Source: Halomonas faecis
GTDB lineage: Bacteria > Pseudomonadota > Gammaproteobacteria > Pseudomonadales > Halomonadaceae
Direction of reading: 5' to 3'
Assembly (NCBI RefSeq): GCF_010993975.1
Contig: NZ_JAACZO010000004.1
Location: forward strand, 82,260-146,259
Length of the DNA stretch: 64,000 nucleotides
Both the position numbers and the translations under genes were made by a program. The notes beneath the pieces were generated by a model. It did not search any database and was not told where the DNA came from. It saw only the letters and a list, made by a program, of their open reading frames with translations. Positions 62,499 to 64,000 of the stretch are shown here, piece after piece (position 1 is the first letter of the stretch; each line of letters begins with the position of its first letter).

Positions 62499-63356
62499 AT
62501 GACTGCCTTACGACAGACGATGATCGAGGCCATGCGGCAGCATGGTTTCGCACCACGCACCCACACTACGTACCTGGCGGTGATCACCGACCTGGCGCGC
62601 TATTTCCACCGCCCGCCGGACACCTTGAGCAGCGACGATCTGCAACGCTTCTTCCATCATCTGGTCCAGGAGCGCGGCTTGTCCGCCGCCAGCTGCCGCG
62701 TCTACTTGCACGGCGTGCGGTTTCTCTATTTGCAGGTGTTGCACTGGCCGTCGGTGGACGTATCGCCGGTGGTGCCGAAGACGCCGCAGCGGATTCCGGA
62801 ACTGCTGACGCGCGACGAGGTGAGGCGGATTCTGGCGGCGTGCCACAACGCCAAGCATCGTATGATGCTCGAACTGTGCTATGGCTGCGGACTGCGCGTG
62901 AGCGAGGTCTGCCACCTGCGGGTCAGCGACATCGACAGCCAGCGCGGCCAACTGCGTGTCGCGCAGGGCAAGGGTGCCAAAGACCGTATGGTGCTGTTAA
63001 CGGCGACCCTGCTCGATCGCTTGCGCGATTACTGGCGCGCCTATCGACCGCGAACCTGGCTGTTTCCGAGCGCCCAATTCCCGGATCGTGCGCTGCATCT
63101 GAGTGCGCCACAGAGGGCCTTTACCCGGGCTAAGCGCCTGGCCGGTGTCGAGCGGGTCGGTGGCATCCACAGCCTGCGCCATGCCTACGCCACGCATGCC
63201 CTGGAACAGGGCCTGCCCGTGCATCAGCTCCAGCGGCTGCTGGGCCATCGCAGCCTCCAGTCGACGATGCGTTATCTGCACTGGTTGCCGGGCCAGCAGG
63301 GGACGCTTCAGGGCCCTATCGATCTGGTGGCCGGCTTGGAGGTGGGGCATGCCTGA
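62499..63356 (+). CDS. Tyrosine recombinase of the IS91-family element
   Basis: 285 aa. The N-terminal SAM-like DNA-binding domain spans residues 1-90. The catalytic domain has Arg in CYGCGLRVSEVCHLRVSDID, Lys in QGKGAKDRMVLL, His-x2-Arg in GIHSLRHAYATHALEQG, His in RLLGHRSLQSTM and the nucleophile Tyr in MRYLHW. It lacks the extra helix motif of integron integrases, so it is not IntI. AGGAG lies eight bases before the ATG. It overlaps the transposase gene by 8 bp. Confidence 0.85.
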   Translation: MTALRQTMIEAMRQHGFAPRTHTTYLAVITDLARYFHRPPDTLSSDDLQRFFHHLVQERGLSAASCRVYLHGVRFLYLQVLHWPSVDVSPVVPKTPQRIPELLTRDEVRRILAACHNAKHRMMLELCYGCGLRVSEVCHLRVSDIDSQRGQLRVAQGKGAKDRMVLLTATLLDRLRDYWRAYRPRTWLFPSAQFPDRALHLSAPQRAFTRAKRLAGVERVGGIHSLRHAYATHALEQGLPVHQLQRLLGHRSLQSTMRYLHWLPGQQGTLQGPIDLVAGLEVGHA

Positions 63357-64000
63357 GACCGCCACCCTCCAACAGGCCCTGGGGCGCTTTCTTGATCCGG
63401 CCGGCCTGGATCGCCAGCGCCGACGGGTATGCCACCACCTGCTGGCGTGTCGTACCGAGGCGATGGGCGGGATGCTCCTGCAGTGTACGGACTGCGACCA
63501 CTCCCAGCCGCACTACTTCGGCTGTCGTGATCGCCATTGCTCGCAGTGCCAGGGCCGCGCCATGCACCAGTGGGCCGAGCGGCAGCAGGCGACCCTTCTG
63601 CCGGTGCGCTATTACCATGTCGTGTTCACGCTGCCCCACCGCCTCAACGGCTGGGTTCAGCTGCATCCCGAGGTGATCCACCGACTGCTGTTCCAGAGCG
63701 CCTGGCAGACGCTGCGTGCCTTCGGTCGCGATCCCAAACGCCTCGGCGGCGAGATGGGCATGAGTGCCGTGCTCCACACCTGGGGCCAGAACCTGAGTCA
63801 GCATGTGCACCTGCACTGCCTGGTCCCCGGCGGGGCTTTGGGCGACGATGGTCGCTGGCATGGAGCGCGTAGTCACTACCTGTTCCCGGTGCGGGCCCTG
63901 TCGCGCCACTATCGTGGGTATATGGTCAGTGCTCTGCGCCAGGCCGCCACTGCGGGTGAACTCCACCGGGTCACTCGGCCCGGTGACGTCGATGACCAGC
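63349..64000 (+). CDS. IS91-family HUH transposase (3' end outside window)
   Basis: 217 codons are visible. The N-terminal zinc-binding domain has LLQCTDCDHSQPHYFGCRDR then HCSQCQGRAM. The HUH motif is visible in LSQHVHLHCLVPGGALGDDG near residue 165. The tyrosine nucleophiles lie beyond the edge. IS91 transposases move by rolling-circle single-strand transfer. It starts with ATG at 63349, overlapping the recombinase stop, so the two are probably translated together. Confidence 0.88.
   Translation, partial: MPETATLQQALGRFLDPAGLDRQRRRVCHHLLACRTEAMGGMLLQCTDCDHSQPHYFGCRDRHCSQCQGRAMHQWAERQQATLLPVRYYHVVFTLPHRLNGWVQLHPEVIHRLLFQSAWQTLRAFGRDPKRLGGEMGMSAVLHTWGQNLSQHVHLHCLVPGGALGDDGRWHGARSHYLFPVRALSRHYRGYMVSALRQAATAGELHRVTRPGDVDDQ

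Larger units (their letters stand above)
62400..64000 (+). mobile_element. IS91-family element with tyrosine recombinase (right end outside window)
   Basis: Starts at or just after the last attC, near 62400, where the sequence changes back to GC-rich. CCGCTTCGCGG (62404-62414) forms a small hairpin, as expected of an IS91 terminus. It carries a tyrosine recombinase and, overlapping it, an HUH transposase that runs off the window. Related IS91-like elements carry such a recombinase. Exact ends cannot be fixed; no target repeat is expected in this family. Confidence 0.65.

Noticed and set aside
62499..63356. Tyrosine recombinase as a candidate integron integrase
   Set aside because: It overlaps the IS91 transposase, lies after the array's last attC rather than at its head, and lacks the integron-specific insert; better explained as part of the IS91-like element.

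Overview
The window looks like the chromosome of a halophilic gammaproteobacterium of the Halomonas type. Most of it is GC-rich, densely packed and often has 4-bp stop/start overlaps. It carries conserved gammaproteobacterial blocks: miaB-phoH-ybeY-corC-lnt, cysA-cysW-cysT-sbp, trpE-trpG-trpD-trpC, and opgG-opgH. The genus is inferred from gene content and composition; no database search was possible.

Layout. 1-2.5 kb: riboflavin genes (stand-alone RibD reductase domain, long-form RibA) and a creatininase-family hydrolase. 2.5-11.7 kb: envelope genes (FkbM methyltransferase, OpgH and OpgG on the minus strand; membrane sulfatase and ManC on the plus strand; an LpxL-like acyltransferase). 11.7-18.5 kb: a methyltransferase, an MFS transporter and an acyl-CoA catabolic set (dehydrogenase, CoA ligase, 3-hydroxyacyl-CoA dehydrogenase). 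18.5-24 kb: lnt, corC, ybeY, phoH, miaB. 24-33.5 kb: SH3 protein, thiopurine methyltransferase, a lipoprotein, the sulfate transporter, rpe, a GIY-YIG protein, a type II NADH dehydrogenase and gph. 33.6-37.9 kb: trp genes with a leader peptide ending W-R-W and a perfect hairpin at the end. 38-39.8 kb: a scar zone with a VOC gene, half of an integron attC site, the 5' stub of a nitrilase-like gene, a DUF2218 stub and a BrnT-like toxin-antitoxin pair. 39.8-47.2 kb: a Fur-box-preceded iron/siderophore operon (TonB receptor, binding protein, permease, ATPase, DUF2218) with a two-component system upstream.

47.4-62.4 kb is an accessory region of clearly lower GC: an integron gene-cassette array. 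Small plus-strand genes are separated by about ten recognisable attC sites, several nearly identical. No integron integrase is visible, so within this window it is a CALIN-type cluster. Cargo includes a GNAT acetyltransferase, an AbiV-like gene with an internal amber codon, an Apea-like HEPN protein, a 555-aa orphan membrane protein, an HNH nuclease paired with a zinc-finger protein, a VOC gene with an internal opal codon, and an EF-Tu-related protein. A 4-kb block of opposite polarity (EamA exporter, SAM methyltransferase, PLP beta-synthase, divergent LysR regulator) follows a truncated Vibrio-like attC. A two-part repeat (structured leader plus attC-like trailer) occurs at both ends of the array; only the right copy encloses a FosA-type fosfomycin-resistance gene.

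The window ends inside an IS91-family element that carries a tyrosine recombinase and begins immediately beside the last attC crossover. The strongest candidates for something undescribed are the structured leader repeat, the PLP-synthase/methyltransferase/exporter block, and the orphan cassette proteins that may be defence genes.
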